Assembly (NCBI RefSeq): GCF_018687715.1
Contig: NC_056758.1
Coordinates: 35,497,467-35,561,466 of the forward strand
From: Carya illinoinensis
Taxonomy: Eukaryota; Streptophyta; Magnoliopsida; Fagales; Juglandaceae
Length of the DNA: 64,000 nt
Reading direction: 5' to 3'
Shown: positions 22,813 to 34,510 of the stretch, in pieces
Position numbering within the stretch: position 1 is the stretch's first letter
Layout of the letters: each line of letters starts with the position of its first letter
Position numbers and translations under genes: made by a program
The notes under the pieces: model-generated
What the model saw: the letters and a program-made list of their open reading frames with translations, nothing else
Database searches by the model: none
What the model was told of the DNA's origin: nothing

Positions 22813-23672
22813 TCTAGATCTCACTTTTTTGCATTGCTCTTACGCTTCCAACATTTTTCCCTATCACTCTTTTCATTATTTAATCTGTAATTTATTGTCT
22901 CTGAAATTAGCCCTATAAGTTATTGAACGATGCCTGCTAATAAACAGTTGTTTGAAACCTGTTCCATGTTTCAATGCTTGGAGTTGGATATATGCCTGAA
23001 TGATTCAAGCAACTGGGGACTTGGATGCTAATGTTAAATATTGGCTGCTGAAACCTAAACGAAACTTAATGCCGTGACATAATAGAGCTTCAAATCATTA
23101 CGTAACCGTAATGCTTTAAATTTTATTTTGTATATAACTAACTTTGAGCTTCTATGGACTGCCTTGATATAAGGCGATAAACGCACATGAAAGCATTGCT
23201 TTAGTGCCCGAATTAGCTTTTAGAACCCTTAATTTATGCCATTGTCCACTGAAGAAGACAAAGGAACTTTCATGACTATTCATTTTCTCTTTTGATCATT
23301 TCCTTGTAGTATTTCACCTTTACAAGATCGATCTTCGATCTTAATAAGATTACCTCAACCCCACTTCAAACAATCAAGTATGGATAGGGGTAAAAGCACC
23401 AACTGTGAATGTATTGCTTGTAGCATAATCCGTGTATATAAATTATTGTCTATATTTAATCCCCAACATGAGTAGTTACATTAAGGTACTGATTATGTTC
23501 TGTAACCAGTAAGAAATTCATTTACCGTCTGGAATGAATTTATATCACCAAACTGGGACCATGCTCGAGAAAACTTGTAGGCTAGCTGAGACAAAGCCAA
23601 TAGGATGCGTGCGCATGCTTTAATGGTGGGCGTGGATCGATTGGTTTACCCATGGAGTTCAGGACGAACAAA
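22813..23672. other. 3' UTR and spacer upstream of the glycine-rich protein gene
   Basis: The first 150 or so bases are probably the DUF726 3' UTR. The remainder is unique AT-rich spacer with no coding signal. Confidence 0.55.
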
Positions 23673-23724
23673 CCTTGAGGCTTCCGTCAGCGTGCATACC
23701 TTAAGGCTTCCGTCAGCGTGCATA
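23673..23724 (+). repeat. 26-bp tandem duplication upstream of the glycine-rich protein gene
   Basis: Two adjacent units, 23673-23698 and 23699-23724, differ at one base and share the block GGCTTCCGTCAGCGTGCATA. They lie about 250 bases before the start codon, so they could duplicate a promoter element; no factor is inferred. Confidence 0.85.
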
Positions 23725-23905
23725 TTAATCACTGCAATTGCAAATGCAGGGTGGGGACAACGTGAGATATAAGGCATATTTTTTTTTTTTTTTTCCCCTT
23801 TTTGCTCTACTGAGAGAGCATGTTTGGTTTGGTTTGGATGGATATCAAGTGGGCGTAATGCTAGCTGGCAGTGCCACCACACTTTTCTCACAAGCATGGA
23901 GTTAA

Positions 23906-23912
23906 TATATAA
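23906..23912 (+). promoter_or_regulatory. TATA box of the glycine-rich protein gene
   Basis: TATATAA lies 61 bases before the ATG at 23973, a plausible core promoter position for a short leader. Confidence 0.55.
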
Positions 23913-23972
23913 TCGGCGAAAGGCGTGTAGCCAATATCTGCATCTTTGGACGTTGAAAGTTAATTTCAATTA

Positions 23973-24731
23973 ATGGATACGACAATAAGATTTTCACGGC
24001 TTGTCTTGTTCCTTGCCATTGGTATTGGTGGACTGAAAGGTGATGAAACAGGAAGCGGCATGGCGCATTCTCAAAGCAATTCTACTACTTCCGCTCTCCC
24101 TAAGCTTCTTCAAGGAAATGAAGATAGCGAAGGAAGGAGTAAAACTTCCACTGAAGTTGTACTCAACAAGAAGAATATAAATAATGGCCCATATTTTAGA
24201 GAAGGACAGGGTAGTGGAGGCGGAGGCGGCAGAGCTGGTGGTGGAGGCGGTGGAGGCGGCGGAGGAGGCAGTGGCAGTGGTGGTGGAGGAGGAGGCGGCG
24301 GTTATGGATGGGCATGGGGCAGGGGTGGTGGTGGTGAAGGAGGAGGCGGCGGTTATGGATGGAGCTGGGGCTGGGGTGGTGGTGGGGGAGGGGGAGGAGG
24401 AGGAGGTGGAGGTGGAGGTGGAGGAGGTGGCGGTGGCAGAGGGGGTGGTGGTGGAGGCGGAGGGTATAGATGGGGATGTGGGGAACAACCAAGTGGTGGT
24501 AAAGGGAAGGGAAGAAGAGCAGGAGTACTAGGAGGAATGAACAACAATCATGCAAATAGGAAAAGAGTTTTCAGCAAGGGTATCGATGGTTACAAGCTGG
24601 GGGAGTTTGCACAATGCATGAGAAGAGGGAGGTGTAGAGGAATGAGACTGGATTGCCCTCTTCACTGCGGTGGACCTTGTTTTTATGATTGCCAACATAT
24701 GTGTAAGGCTCACTGTCGATGTCTTTCCTGA
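23973..24731 (+). CDS. Secreted glycine-rich protein with cysteine-rich C-terminal domain
   Basis: Probable cell-wall or apoplastic protein. Seen: 252 codons; an N-terminal hydrophobic signal peptide (L-V-L-F-L-A-I-G-I-G-G-L, about residues 10-21); a polar linker with N-S-T glycosylation-type sequence; a Gly-rich block (about residues 80-170) made of poly-Gly broken by G-Y-G-W and W-G repeats; a basic linker; and a 50-residue tail with nine Cys, including C-M-R-R-G-R-C-R-G-M, L-D-C-P-L-H-C-G-G-P-C and C-K-A-H-C. The tail is far more complex than the Gly block, and I recall the same C-terminal signature in other plant proteins, so it is probably the conserved functional part; its role is not known to me. 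The Gly block creates spurious open frames on both strands. Confidence 0.82.
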   Translation: MDTTIRFSRLVLFLAIGIGGLKGDETGSGMAHSQSNSTTSALPKLLQGNEDSEGRSKTSTEVVLNKKNINNGPYFREGQGSGGGGGRAGGGGGGGGGGGSGSGGGGGGGGYGWAWGRGGGGEGGGGGYGWSWGWGGGGGGGGGGGGGGGGGGGGGRGGGGGGGGYRWGCGEQPSGGKGKGRRAGVLGGMNNNHANRKRVFSKGIDGYKLGEFAQCMRRGRCRGMRLDCPLHCGGPCFYDCQHMCKAHCRCLS

Positions 24732-24889
24732 GTTGCCATTTCTCACATGGTTGCATTCTTCGAAGACGACTATCATGAATTAATTAGTGTTTCGAATTCC
24801 AACAGTGTGTAGGGTCGGGATGATGACTTTGGATTTTAGATTTCCAGTAATGGATTGTTAAAGCTATCGCTGGGATGTTTGTTTTCTTT

Positions 24890-24970
24890 TTCTATTAATT
24901 CTATTAATAGAATTAATTCTATTAATTCTATTAATAGAATTAATAGAATTATACTTATAAATTCTATTAA
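24890..24970. repeat. AT-rich palindromic simple repeat
   Basis: A run built of TCTATTAAT and its complement ATTAATAGA, so the tract is internally self-complementary. It lies about 160 bases past the stop of the glycine-rich gene. Confidence 0.8.
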
Positions 24971-25038
24971 TTTCTTTTTCTTTTTCTTTTTTTAATTCCA
25001 ATGATCTGGAAATTAACAGCCACTCACTACAAGAAGTG

Positions 25039-26206
25039 TTAGAGCACTGCCAGTTATGAAACGCCTAAAATGACCAACTTCTCCCAAAATTGGCTAGCAT
25101 TGGATTAGTTAAAAGAATTTTTGTTTTATTATTTTCTCTTCCTCAATCTGAACGGTTAACATCTTCGCTATGCTTCTCTTCTTACAATTTCTTCCTTCCC
25201 CAGTACTCATACTTGTTCTTCTCTGGTTTTCTCTTCCTCTCATGAGCTGCAGGTCCTCGCCATTTTCTACTTCTTTGTTTTGCTATTTTCGTAAATTCGT
25301 TTAGCTTTATTGCATCTTGGGTTCATTTCTCTCCTCTTCTTCACAGAGAGCTCTTCAATCAACACTACACCGCTTCCAGGTGATCCCATCGACAATAATT
25401 TCTCCTTCTCTCCCGCACCGCTCTTTCCTACTTGAAAGCTTCTCTCCTTGAATTACTTCTGAATCAGCTCTTACATATCTTAGATTTTTATTTTTGGCTG
25501 AGATTGGGAAGGCAAGAACGGGAAAATGGAAGATGCGTTTTTCTCCCTAATGTTTAATACACACAACGAGAATGAAAAATGACAACCAAATATTAAGCAA
25601 AACACTTGGTAATAGCACCTGCTTGTATATATTTCCGGATTGGTACAGTGAAATATGCTTGGGGGCAGGTTTGGTAAGTAAGATGAGAATTTTGAGTTAA
25701 GAAGAAAGTTTAAAATATTATTGTTGAGTATTATTATTATTATGAGATTTTTGAATTGGAATTTAAAAAAGTTAAATTATTTTTTATATTTTGTGTGAAA
25801 ATTTGAGAAAATTATAATAATGAAATAAAAATTTTGAATTGAGATGGAAATATTGAATTGAGATATTTTTACCAACCATGCCCAGTTCCTCCACCATTTG
25901 TGTAGATTATTAGGAAATGGATAAGGCAGTGTTTTTATTCATGGTTCTCAATAGTAATTCATCCAGCACCATCTGGTACATACTAGCACATTGTTGGAGA
26001 TTTATGAAATGAAAATAAAAAATTATTTAAATAAAAAAATTGCATTAAATATGAAAAGGAAAATAATAAAATATTATTATTATGGAGAGTATAATAGCTA
26101 ATCTAAAATGGGGTTGAAATTTTGAGTAGTTAGTTAAAAATTAAAAAATGTTATTAGCCAAACTTTTAACTTTTGGCTAGCTAATCCAACGGCGCTAGTG
26201 CTCTTA
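25039..26206. mobile_element. Possible non-autonomous DNA transposon with GAGCACT termini
   Basis: The left end TTAGAGCACTGCCAG and the reversed right end TAAGAGCACTAGCGC are similar, and both are followed within 60 bases by GTTGGATTAG or ATTGGATTAG. The interior has no transposase frame. No target duplication was found, so the element may be truncated or misbounded. Confidence 0.4.
25662..25883. mobile_element. MITE nested in the 25.0-26.2 kb element
   Basis: The left end GGGGCAGGTTTGGTAAGTAA and the reversed right end GGGCATGGTTGGTAAAAATA form imperfect terminal inverted repeats around an AT-rich core of about 220 bases. This end type is common in plant hAT-like MITEs. The target duplication is not clear. 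Confidence 0.5.
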
Positions 26207-26227
26207 CAATTACAAAACCATTTCACT

Positions 26228-26332
26228 AAAATAAACTTATAAAATGACGTGATTTTATGTGATATATTATATATATATTTTATAATTTAAAATAGTATCA
26301 CATCAAATTATATCAATATGTAAGTTTATTTT
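26228..26332. mobile_element. Foldback MITE, family M3
   Basis: The left arm AAAATAAACTTATAAAATGA and reversed right arm AAAATAAACTTACATATTGA are near-identical, and each is followed by a GTGATA block. A short 105-base palindromic element. A related copy begins at 63903. Confidence 0.6.
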
Positions 26333-27370
26333 GATAAAATTCTTTTATAGCTAAAATATTTATCTTGATTAATGTTATTTGGTGCACAATATTAAAAGGC
26401 TGGGCAAAATAATTGTGAGCAGTAATTGGATCTTTAATCCACATATATAATTGGACTGCGTCTCCATCTCAGCATATTGATCGAGTTGTATCCAACCATT
26501 GCTCCTTAATTTGAGTCAAATTATTCAATTTGGTTGCAAGGTTAAGCTGATATTAATTCAATTCCGTCAAATTTTAATATGAGTTTAATATTTAAATATT
26601 TAAATATCAAATTATTAAACTTATTTAAAATTCAAAACCTCATTACACGTTGATTCACAACTTTTTTCAACTCAACACATCTTTATATATAGAATCTACA
26701 AATTTTTTTAATTTTTTATAAATAGTATTAAATTTATTTTAATATCTAAACACATTTAAACTCATTTTAGATAAATTATATATAATTCATTCCATTTACT
26801 TAACTTATTACTATTTATAAAAAAAATTTTATTCAGTTCAACTCAACTCAACATCTAAATTCAGTATTAATTTACTCGTCCGGCCACAGAGAAAAACAAA
26901 AACTCGTGTACGAGCAACAGAAATCGTCTGCATATTATTGGCCAAAACATAAATAGAGTTGAATATATTGTTCAAGCATCATTATTGCATGCAATAAATC
27001 ATGATCATATATAATATTAAACATTTACGTGGGGTTTACAATATTGTTTGAAAGTGGTTTCATATAAGCTCAATTATATCAACGTTTCTGGATTTTATAC
27101 TGACTGATGTGTCACGTTTTAAATGGTTGTTTATCTAATTAATCATCCTGTCTCTCTGCCTTATCCGAAACCGTCGTCGTCGTTATCTCCTTCCAACGTT
27201 TTCACAAAGAGTGGTGCATTCGCATGCAGCTGGCCGGATTGATTCTGCTCATACAAAGAAAGAAATTCGTAGTATTGGATGTGAGGTGGGGTTTTTTTTG
27301 TTTTTGTATATGTACAACTGATTTTAGGACACGTGACACCTAAATATGATGTAGCTGCATGAATTTTATG

Positions 27371-27422
27371 ATCATTAAATTCACGGTTCATACCTTATCA
27401 TTAAATTCACGGTTCATACCTT
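27371..27422. repeat. Perfect 26-bp tandem duplication
   Basis: The unit beginning ATCATTAAATTCACGGTTCA occurs twice in immediate succession, at 27371-27396 and 27397-27422, without mismatch. Confidence 0.92.
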
Positions 27423-28582
27423 ATCTTTATGAAAAACACTTTAGACACCAAATAATTTTATAAAAGGATCTCATACATTAACGTGTCACACTAAGAGTAT
27501 GCCACATGTTTTCCTATTTTTTTCCCTCTTCCTTTCCCTCCCCCCAATTTTTTTTTCTCCCCCACCCCCTGTGCCCTATCTCCCGCATCGGCCATGAAAG
27601 CCACCGTTGCCCGCCGTGCGCCATGCTTAGGGGCATTGCTCTAGGAACAGAAAACCTTGACGGTCCACCTGGTGGCCACCGGCACACCTGCTATGCCTCG
27701 ACGTGATTGGGCTGAGGAGTAACGGTCACTACTGCACCGTGCAACAACCAGTGGTAAGGCGGCCAAGCGATCGAGGACAAGACCGTCTTTGCCCTGGCCA
27801 GGCGGTTCCACTGTTGCATGCTCCACAACACATCGTGCCCTACTGCCGCCTCTCTCCAATCTCTATTTCTCTCTCGTCACTCTCTCTCACTCCTGTGCTC
27901 AGCCGCTCATATCAACGGTAGTGTTGCCGCACCACCGCGATCCGCTGTCTCACGCTTGTCGTCCCCAATCCACAGCTCCGTTGTGCCCTGCTCTGCCACA
28001 TGGTCTCTATTGGTGGCCGGTGGAGGGAAGGAGAGAGCATGGAGGGGGAGAAAGAGGAAGATAGAGGGAGGAAAAAAAATGATATGGTACACTATTAGTT
28101 TGCCACTTCAATGTGTGGGATCCATTCATGTGATCCCTTTGTATCTCTAGCAGCTCCATATCTTTATTGTGTGAGTTAATTATGTGTTGTATATTACTTT
28201 TTTTTTCTCATCCTTGTCCCACTATATAAATATGATTTTATTTATAATTAATCGTTAGATACTTTATATTCTTTAAAATATCAAACTTTAGAATTGATGA
28301 ACGAATTCAATTAGTTAATTAAGAGTGAGATGAGTTTTCTTAATTATTTGATTTCTCCCATTTCAATAAAAGTGAAACTTGGTTCTAGACCACAACATTA
28401 TCTACCTAGATAACAGCTCATGAGAGTGAAGCACCCTGCAAGAGAAAAAGAAAAGTACATTTTGTTTTGTTGCCGAGCACAAACCTCCACGTTTACCATA
28501 TCAAGAAGCAAATGTTGTGCGATCTATTTATAAGTAAATTTGGTTTCCACACCCGGCCATGCCTGTATATAAGTAGATAAAT

Positions 28583-28756
28583 AATATTTACAATAGTACA
28601 AATGTTGTACAATTATTTAAAAAAAAAAGTAAATAAATTCGTGATTTATATGAGAAAAATTAATTAATTTTTTAATAATAGACCTTACTTTTTTTTAAAA
28701 TAATTACACGATACTTGTGTAGTACTTTACAGCTGTATATAATATTACTCTTATAA
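28583..28756 (+). mobile_element. Foldback MITE, family M2
   Basis: Shares the core TTTTTTAATAATAGACCTTA and the right arm (ATTACACGATACTTGTG, GTATATAATATTAC) with the copies at 12576 and 13531. The left arm is shorter or more diverged. Confidence 0.55.
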
Positions 28757-29105
28757 GTATGGCCCGGGTGTGGAAACCATCTAGGGAGATATATATATAT
28801 ATGTAATATTATCTATAATTATAATTTCACTTGCATAACTTACGTGTTCATATGTCAGTTATTAAAAATTGTGAAATTTTTAATTAAAATTTTTAATTAA
28901 AAAAGCACTGATAAAATATAGTTACTACTCAATACATATAATATTATGCATACTAGGCCTACAACCCAACCAGCCCAAACCGGGTTTGGGTCTGACCTGA
29001 CCCAAAAAGGAGCATACAAGCCAACAGGACAAATTGACCCGACCCGAATAAAACCAAATCGGGTCGAACCCGTATGACCCAACATTTCTCCAAAAAAGTC
29101 ATTCT

Positions 29106-29107
<2 letters not shown>

Positions 29108-29184
<77 letters not shown>
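29108..29184. repeat. (TC)n microsatellite, about 38 units
   Basis: An uninterrupted TC run, the longest simple repeat in the window, directly abutting the first unit of the 160-bp tandem duplication. Confidence 0.97.
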
Positions 29185-29187
<3 letters not shown>

Positions 29188-29490
29188 ACTTGGCCATGCA
29201 GATCAACGACAGTTTCGCCGCACCACCCAGGTCAGCCGTGCCTCCTCCATGTCGACCAACCACCAGCTTGTTCCCCTCTCAACATAACACCGTCTTTCCT
29301 CTAGAGTTTTTGTCGTCGTCGCCGACCTCTCTCTATGTGTCTCTGTTACTTGGCCATGTAGATCAACGGCAGTTTCGCCGCACCACCCAGGTCAGCCATC
29401 CCTCCTCCATGTCGGCCAACCACCGGCTTGTTCCCCTCTCGTCATAACACCGTCTTTCCTCTAGAATTTTTGTCGCCGTCGCTGACTTGG
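29185..29490 (+). repeat. 160-bp tandem duplication
   Basis: Units start at GTTACTTGGCCATG, 29185 and 29345, and match closely through AGTTTCGCCGCACCACCCAG and ACACCGTCTTTCCTCTAGA. A third, more diverged relative of the inner part is at about 27910. No product is recognised in any frame. Confidence 0.85.
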
Positions 29491-29545
29491 TTTGACTGCC
29501 TGGAACGAGAGTCACGTGCCTCGTCTTCCCCACAATGACCTCTGC

Positions 29546-31543
29546 TGTGACGCCCCCAAATCCCACGTACGGATACGTATAAATCGAGACGTCGGGATGA
29601 TGACAACACGGGTCACCACCCTATCGCCAAGTGCCAAGTGTGTGTACATGCAACAAGTGTGCAATAAAAACATGCAGCGGGTAACAAAAGTCTTATAACT
29701 AAGTACTAGAATTTTTTCTTTGTTTAAATACAAACTCAATTAAAAAATACATAATAAAATATTATAAGTCTCAAATATCGTTTTAACACCAAACTACAAG
29801 GCATAAAACTCCAAATCAATACTCTGGCGGAGTCGCCTCCTCGGGCTCAGCCTTCTCCTCCTCCTCGACCTCTACATCAAAATCTACGGTACCAAAATGG
29901 TGCCACAGGTAAGTAAATATCCAAACGCCACAAGATAAAAATATATTAAATTCAACAATATGTATGAAAGAATACAAATGCACATATTCTATAAATCCAC
30001 ATTTTTCCCACGCATGCCAAATATCCCACTTTGATCCAAAACATATCATTTAAACAAAACCTTGTCATTATCCCAGATAATAATCCAAAAACCAAACCAT
30101 CAGAGCACTGTAGGCGGGACTCTACCACCATCCCTGCTCACCACCGTCCCTACGCATGCACCATAGGCGGGAATCACAGACGGGATTCTACCACCATCCC
30201 TACGCCGCGTGCACCGTAGGCGGGAACCACAGGCGGGATTCTACCACCTTCCCTACACGTGTTTCTGACTCAAACCAGTCAATCCAATCGTTCACATATA
30301 CCAAAAAATATTTCTCGCTTGAAAGCCCAGTTTTCAAGTTCCAACACATGTACGTACATGCAATGCACATCTCAAGACACAATTCATCCAACAAATAACA
30401 ATATCAACAATAACCAAATACTCCGTCGTCAAATCCATCCGACCCCCGACTCCTCGGACTCAGTCCGGAATTAACCAATCAGTCAATGATTTTATTGAAA
30501 AATCAATAATATATTTAAATCTAAAATAGAGTTTGAAAAATACTTACAGCACTATAAAATATTTTTCAAAGGATCACGACGTTACAAACGGAGGAGAAAA
30601 AGTAACGTAACAGTGTAAAATACACTGTGGCCGTGGGTTGTAAAATACCCACTTTCGAACGGGGACAAATAAAGACTTGAAATTGATAGGGAATGACCTA
30701 GAGATGTTTATGAAACTAATGGAAATGAGTTTTGGCCTTGGGTGGTGGTGCAAATGGTGGTGCAAATGGTGGTGGAAGTGAAAAAAAGGGTAAATCGGAA
30801 TTGAACTCGTGGAAGCTACTCTGGCAATGGATCGGGGTCGGAAATGGGTGGTTTAGGACAACAAGAGGTAGATGATGAATTGGTGAAAAGATAGTGGTCG
30901 GAGGTGGAGCGACAGCAGCGAAAATGCACAAAAACCGTGCTACTTAGATGGGCTCTCGGCGGCAAACGGCGGCTCTGATGGATGTGAGATTTGGCGGGGA
31001 GGTGCGCTGGCCGAAGGGGGAAGTTTCTGGGTGGGTGGTGCCGGCCATGTCGCTGGCGAGCGGCGGTTCTGGGCTGAAGAAGCAACCGGCGACAGAGAGA
31101 GAGAAAGAATGTGCAGCTTGCGCGGGAGGAAGAAGAAGGAAGAAAGAAAAAAAAAAAAAAGAAGGAAAGGAAAAAGAAAAGAAAAAGAAAAAAGAAAAAG
31201 AAAAGATGGGGAAAAGAAATAAGGTCCAATCCTCACTTCCGGAATTCAAAAACTGATCCGACGAAAACAATTTTAAAAAACTATAAAACGATTGAAATAA
31301 ATTAAACACCACGTTAAACTAAAATATAATAAATAACTAATAAAAACTAAGAACAAAATTTTAAATCCGAAAACAAACTAAATTAAATTACACAACAATT
31401 TAAATTCAAAACGATAATTAATATAAAGAAAGCTCCACAAAACAAATATCACAACTAAATAAATCCAACTAAAATACAATAATTAAAATAAAAGAAATAA
31501 TATATTAATTAAATTAAAATACTCGTAAAAACAGGATGTCACA
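29546..31543 (-). mobile_element. Solo LTR, about 2.0 kb, with 5-bp target duplication
   Basis: On the minus strand it begins TGTGACATCCTG and ends GATTTGGGGGCGTCACA, the TG...CA form of an LTR. The flanking pentamer TCTGC is present on both sides (29541-29545 and 31544-31548). No gag or pol sequence lies between, so this is a solo LTR left by recombination or an LTR-only fragment. The 3' end matches the GGCGTCACA end of the two solo LTRs in the copia element, suggesting related Ty3-type families. Frames inside it are treated as non-coding. Confidence 0.85.
30111..30262 (-). repeat. Internal repeats of the 2.0-kb solo LTR
   Basis: Roughly three imperfect copies of a module that on the plus strand reads GGCGGGATTCTACCACCATC followed by CCTACGC and a GTGCACCGTAGGCGGGAA block. 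They sit in the 3' part of the LTR when read in its own orientation. Confidence 0.7.
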
Positions 31544-31548
31544 TCTGC

Positions 31549-32344
31549 TGCCTTGGGTAAGCTTATGCCGCTGTCCCAAACTTTTCCATTCGTGAGTTTT
31601 GTTGAAATGTAGAAGTTATACCTTTGTAACCAGTTTCGCATATATTTTCAGAATTCATATCTTAACGCGATCTGATTTTACTAAGAGAAAAAAGAGTGAA
31701 GAGTGTATAACCATGTTTCATTGTAATGGTTTTGAGTCAGGTGTCATCCGAAATTGGTCGGATTGGGTGGTTGTCGAAACCAACATGTACTTAACCCGAC
31801 ATTAGCGTGTTCGATCCAATCGGTTTGTGCGAGTAGTGTGGCCCAGCGGGTATTTTGCACAGACATAATGCGTACTAATTATAGCACTGCGCTATGTATA
31901 AATACCGAACTAGAAGTAAACAAAACACTCCTTAAAAAAGGGCTACATGAGGAAACCTTCGTCCACTTCAATTTGCGCGTTGCCAATAATATTACCCGAC
32001 AGTTCTAATTTCATGTCTTATATAGAATGGTACGTCTCTTTCATCCATATCTATCACCAATTATCATTTATTATTTAAAATGTTTATATAGAAACTTTGG
32101 GTCCACAAGGATTCGAGGGATCCTTTGATGTCCCTAATTCTGTATTAACTAATAGAATTGTTTCGCGTACACATTCATGTTTGACAATTCACAATAAATG
32201 TGCGACGATTATATCGTTTACTAAACGTATTATTGATTTGATATATATGAAAATCTATTACATCATGAACCGGATATAAAAATATTGATATTTAATTGTT
32301 TTTTACATATTAATTATAATGAATTTTATGATAACTCCAATAAG
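31549..32344. other. Spacer right of the solo LTR
   Basis: AT-rich sequence with no supported gene or repeat. Short open frames here lack any recognisable domain. Confidence 0.5.
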
Positions 32345-32735
32345 TTTTTTTTTTTAGGAAAAAAGATGGTATCCTTATTTTATTGAATGTCTTCACTTAT
32401 AACAAAGAAAAATTATAGTTACAACTAGATACCTAAAGTTACATATAAGCATAAAATTCCAGAATTAGGTATCAAAAAGAACTTTATAGGAAAAACAAAA
32501 AAAACAAAATTAAAGGAGAAAAAACTAGCCAAACTACACCGAATCAGAAAAAAGCATGCTTAACAGATAAACATACAATCAAAAGAAGACAAAGTAGTAA
32601 TAAAACTGTTATTGATGTCGTATAACTTGTAAACTTGCTTGGTTCATCCGAATAGCTCCCCTAGTGACTTTAGGAATTAAACAGTTTTCCCAACAAACAT
32701 TCTGCGGTATTAACACTTCAACAATAATTAAAGTG
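32345..32735 (-). other. Possible retrotransposed 3' end with poly(A)
   Basis: On the minus strand a frame of about 40 codons, containing V-E-V-L-I-P-Q-N-V-C-W-E-N, stops at TAA and is followed by a T-rich, 3'-UTR-like stretch containing AATAAAA. The segment ends in a run of about a dozen A (plus-strand T run near 32347-32358). This is the layout of a LINE tail or processed pseudogene. The protein part is not recognised and no target duplication was found. Confidence 0.3.
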
Positions 32736-34510
32736 CTCTATAAATGTCTGTCTATGTATAAAAGGACGGTGCTATACACTATATATGCCGCCTAGCGTGT
32801 ATTATTGGGCATATCCCCGAGTATATTTGCATTTTTTAAATGTTTTTAAATATTTAGAAAAAAATACAAATTTATTAAAAATTATCTTTAACTATTTAAA
32901 AAAATAAAATATATGAACAGTTAAATTGAGATAACAAACTCAGGTCATAGTATATTTTTCATATACATATATATAAACCGCACCACAAAGCACAGATGCA
33001 TGGTCCTTCCATTGGGTAATTGACATAAAAGGATCGATAATTCATACATTTTAGCTGATAATGCGCATAAGTAGTATACGTCAAGCTGATCAAGACTGAA
33101 AAAAAATCTAGGTGAGATATGAGAGTACATCGATGTGGGGGCAGTCGGTGGAACTCTACGAGCACGAGGCTGAAATGAATCCAAGTGCGGCTTCACCGAC
33201 CTTTTTGTCGCAATGGGCCGGTATCATGCTCTCATCAGTGACGTCGTACGTTCACTGTAATCGATGTACCAAGATATGATTATGCAAAGTTCACATTAAC
33301 TTCCCTATTTGGATCGGACTCTACCATCCCAATTAAAAGTTAAAAAAATATACATATATCTCAATTTATTATATCTTTTTGCGACTACTGTAACACTTTT
33401 TTTTATTAGTTAATAAGAGCAATTAACGTAATATGTAAATGCTAAAAAAAAGTCTCATTTAGTTATTATAGACGAAAAGTTAACTGTAAGAGATTAGGCA
33501 AAGTTATAAAGTTTTGACTTTAAGTTACAATATTTATAAAAATAAATTCACATTTGGTCTAAACTGTTGAATGAGCAAATGTTTAGTTTATTATTTTTTG
33601 GTAACACTTTCTCTCTTCTCTCAACATTTTTTCATAAAATTGTTAGATTTTTTTTACTTTTACTTCAGCAATCAATGTCAATAAGGGTTATTAGCATTAT
33701 ATTAAATTTTAGATGAGTTTAATTAGACATTTATAGTTATTAATATTAAATTACCATTAAAAATATGATTTTTTTAACCAATAATTTAATTAGAATATAA
33801 TTATTATTTATATGAGAATGGTAAAATATGATAAAATTAAATATATTAAACATTTATTAAATTAATATTATTTTATTATTATATAGAAAATAAATAAATA
33901 ATCTAATATAAAAATTTTTATAAATAGAGTAACTAAAAGTCAAATTCATTTTACACTCATCAAAAATATTCTTTTAACTTCAACTAATCCATTGAAATGC
34001 TATCGTCTTATTAATTTCACCAACTGTAATGGTAATACCGTCCGAGGATCATGATCAAAGAATGCAGGTACACAACTTTAGTTAGTTATGACGAGATATA
34101 CATAGCTGTTCTTTTGGTACTGCATGTGCAGTCCGTGATCTGCTATTACAAATCGGCATATCATATGATGGGATAAGTTCTTAATAAATAAATAATCATC
34201 CTAAAGCTGGGTTAATCAGATCATTGCAGAAAGGGAAAAAAAATTCAAGTACTCATAAAATGACGAAGCGCTAGCTGGCTTAAGGGTCTTCAGCGTCAAG
34301 TCGCCGTATCAAAACACTTGGCCTGAATGCCGGAAAAAGGTTTACTTTTAGCTGGACACATCAGAAAGCTGGTAAGATAAATAATAATATGCCGTCCCGG
34401 ATGTACCTGCCCAAAAAAGTCCCGACCTAAAGGCCGAAAGAAAAAGGTCATCATGATCACTGCTACATCTAGTACTGGACGGCCACAAGTACTAAAATAT
34501 TAAAACCCAA

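Larger units (their letters stand above)
26333..29107. other. Gene-poor spacer
   Basis: AT-rich to 27500, then a GC-richer block at 27590-28070 whose open frames have no recognisable product. Part of it (27910-27950) resembles the repeat at 29197 and 29357. Around 28965-29085 lies a patch rich in ACCCGACCCG-like words, probably a decayed transposon. No gene is supported. Confidence 0.5.

Noticed and set aside
23994..24555. Several long frames on both strands (poly-Pro, poly-His, Ser/Thr-rich) overlapping the glycine-rich gene
   Set aside because: They are shadows of the GGN-repeat coding sequence; only the plus-strand frame has a signal peptide and a patterned Cys tail.
27506..28150. Overlapping GC-rich frames
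   Set aside because: No conserved domain or signal; part resembles the repeat at 29197, so it is more likely decayed repeat than a gene.
29074..29304. Frame encoding a long Ser-Leu repeat
   Set aside because: It is the translation of the (TC)n microsatellite and has no non-repetitive domain.
30816..31312. Phe/Ser/Arg-rich minus-strand frames and Lys/Glu-rich plus-strand frames
   Set aside because: They lie inside the solo LTR over a purine-rich tract; the composition explains the openness and nothing matches a protein family.
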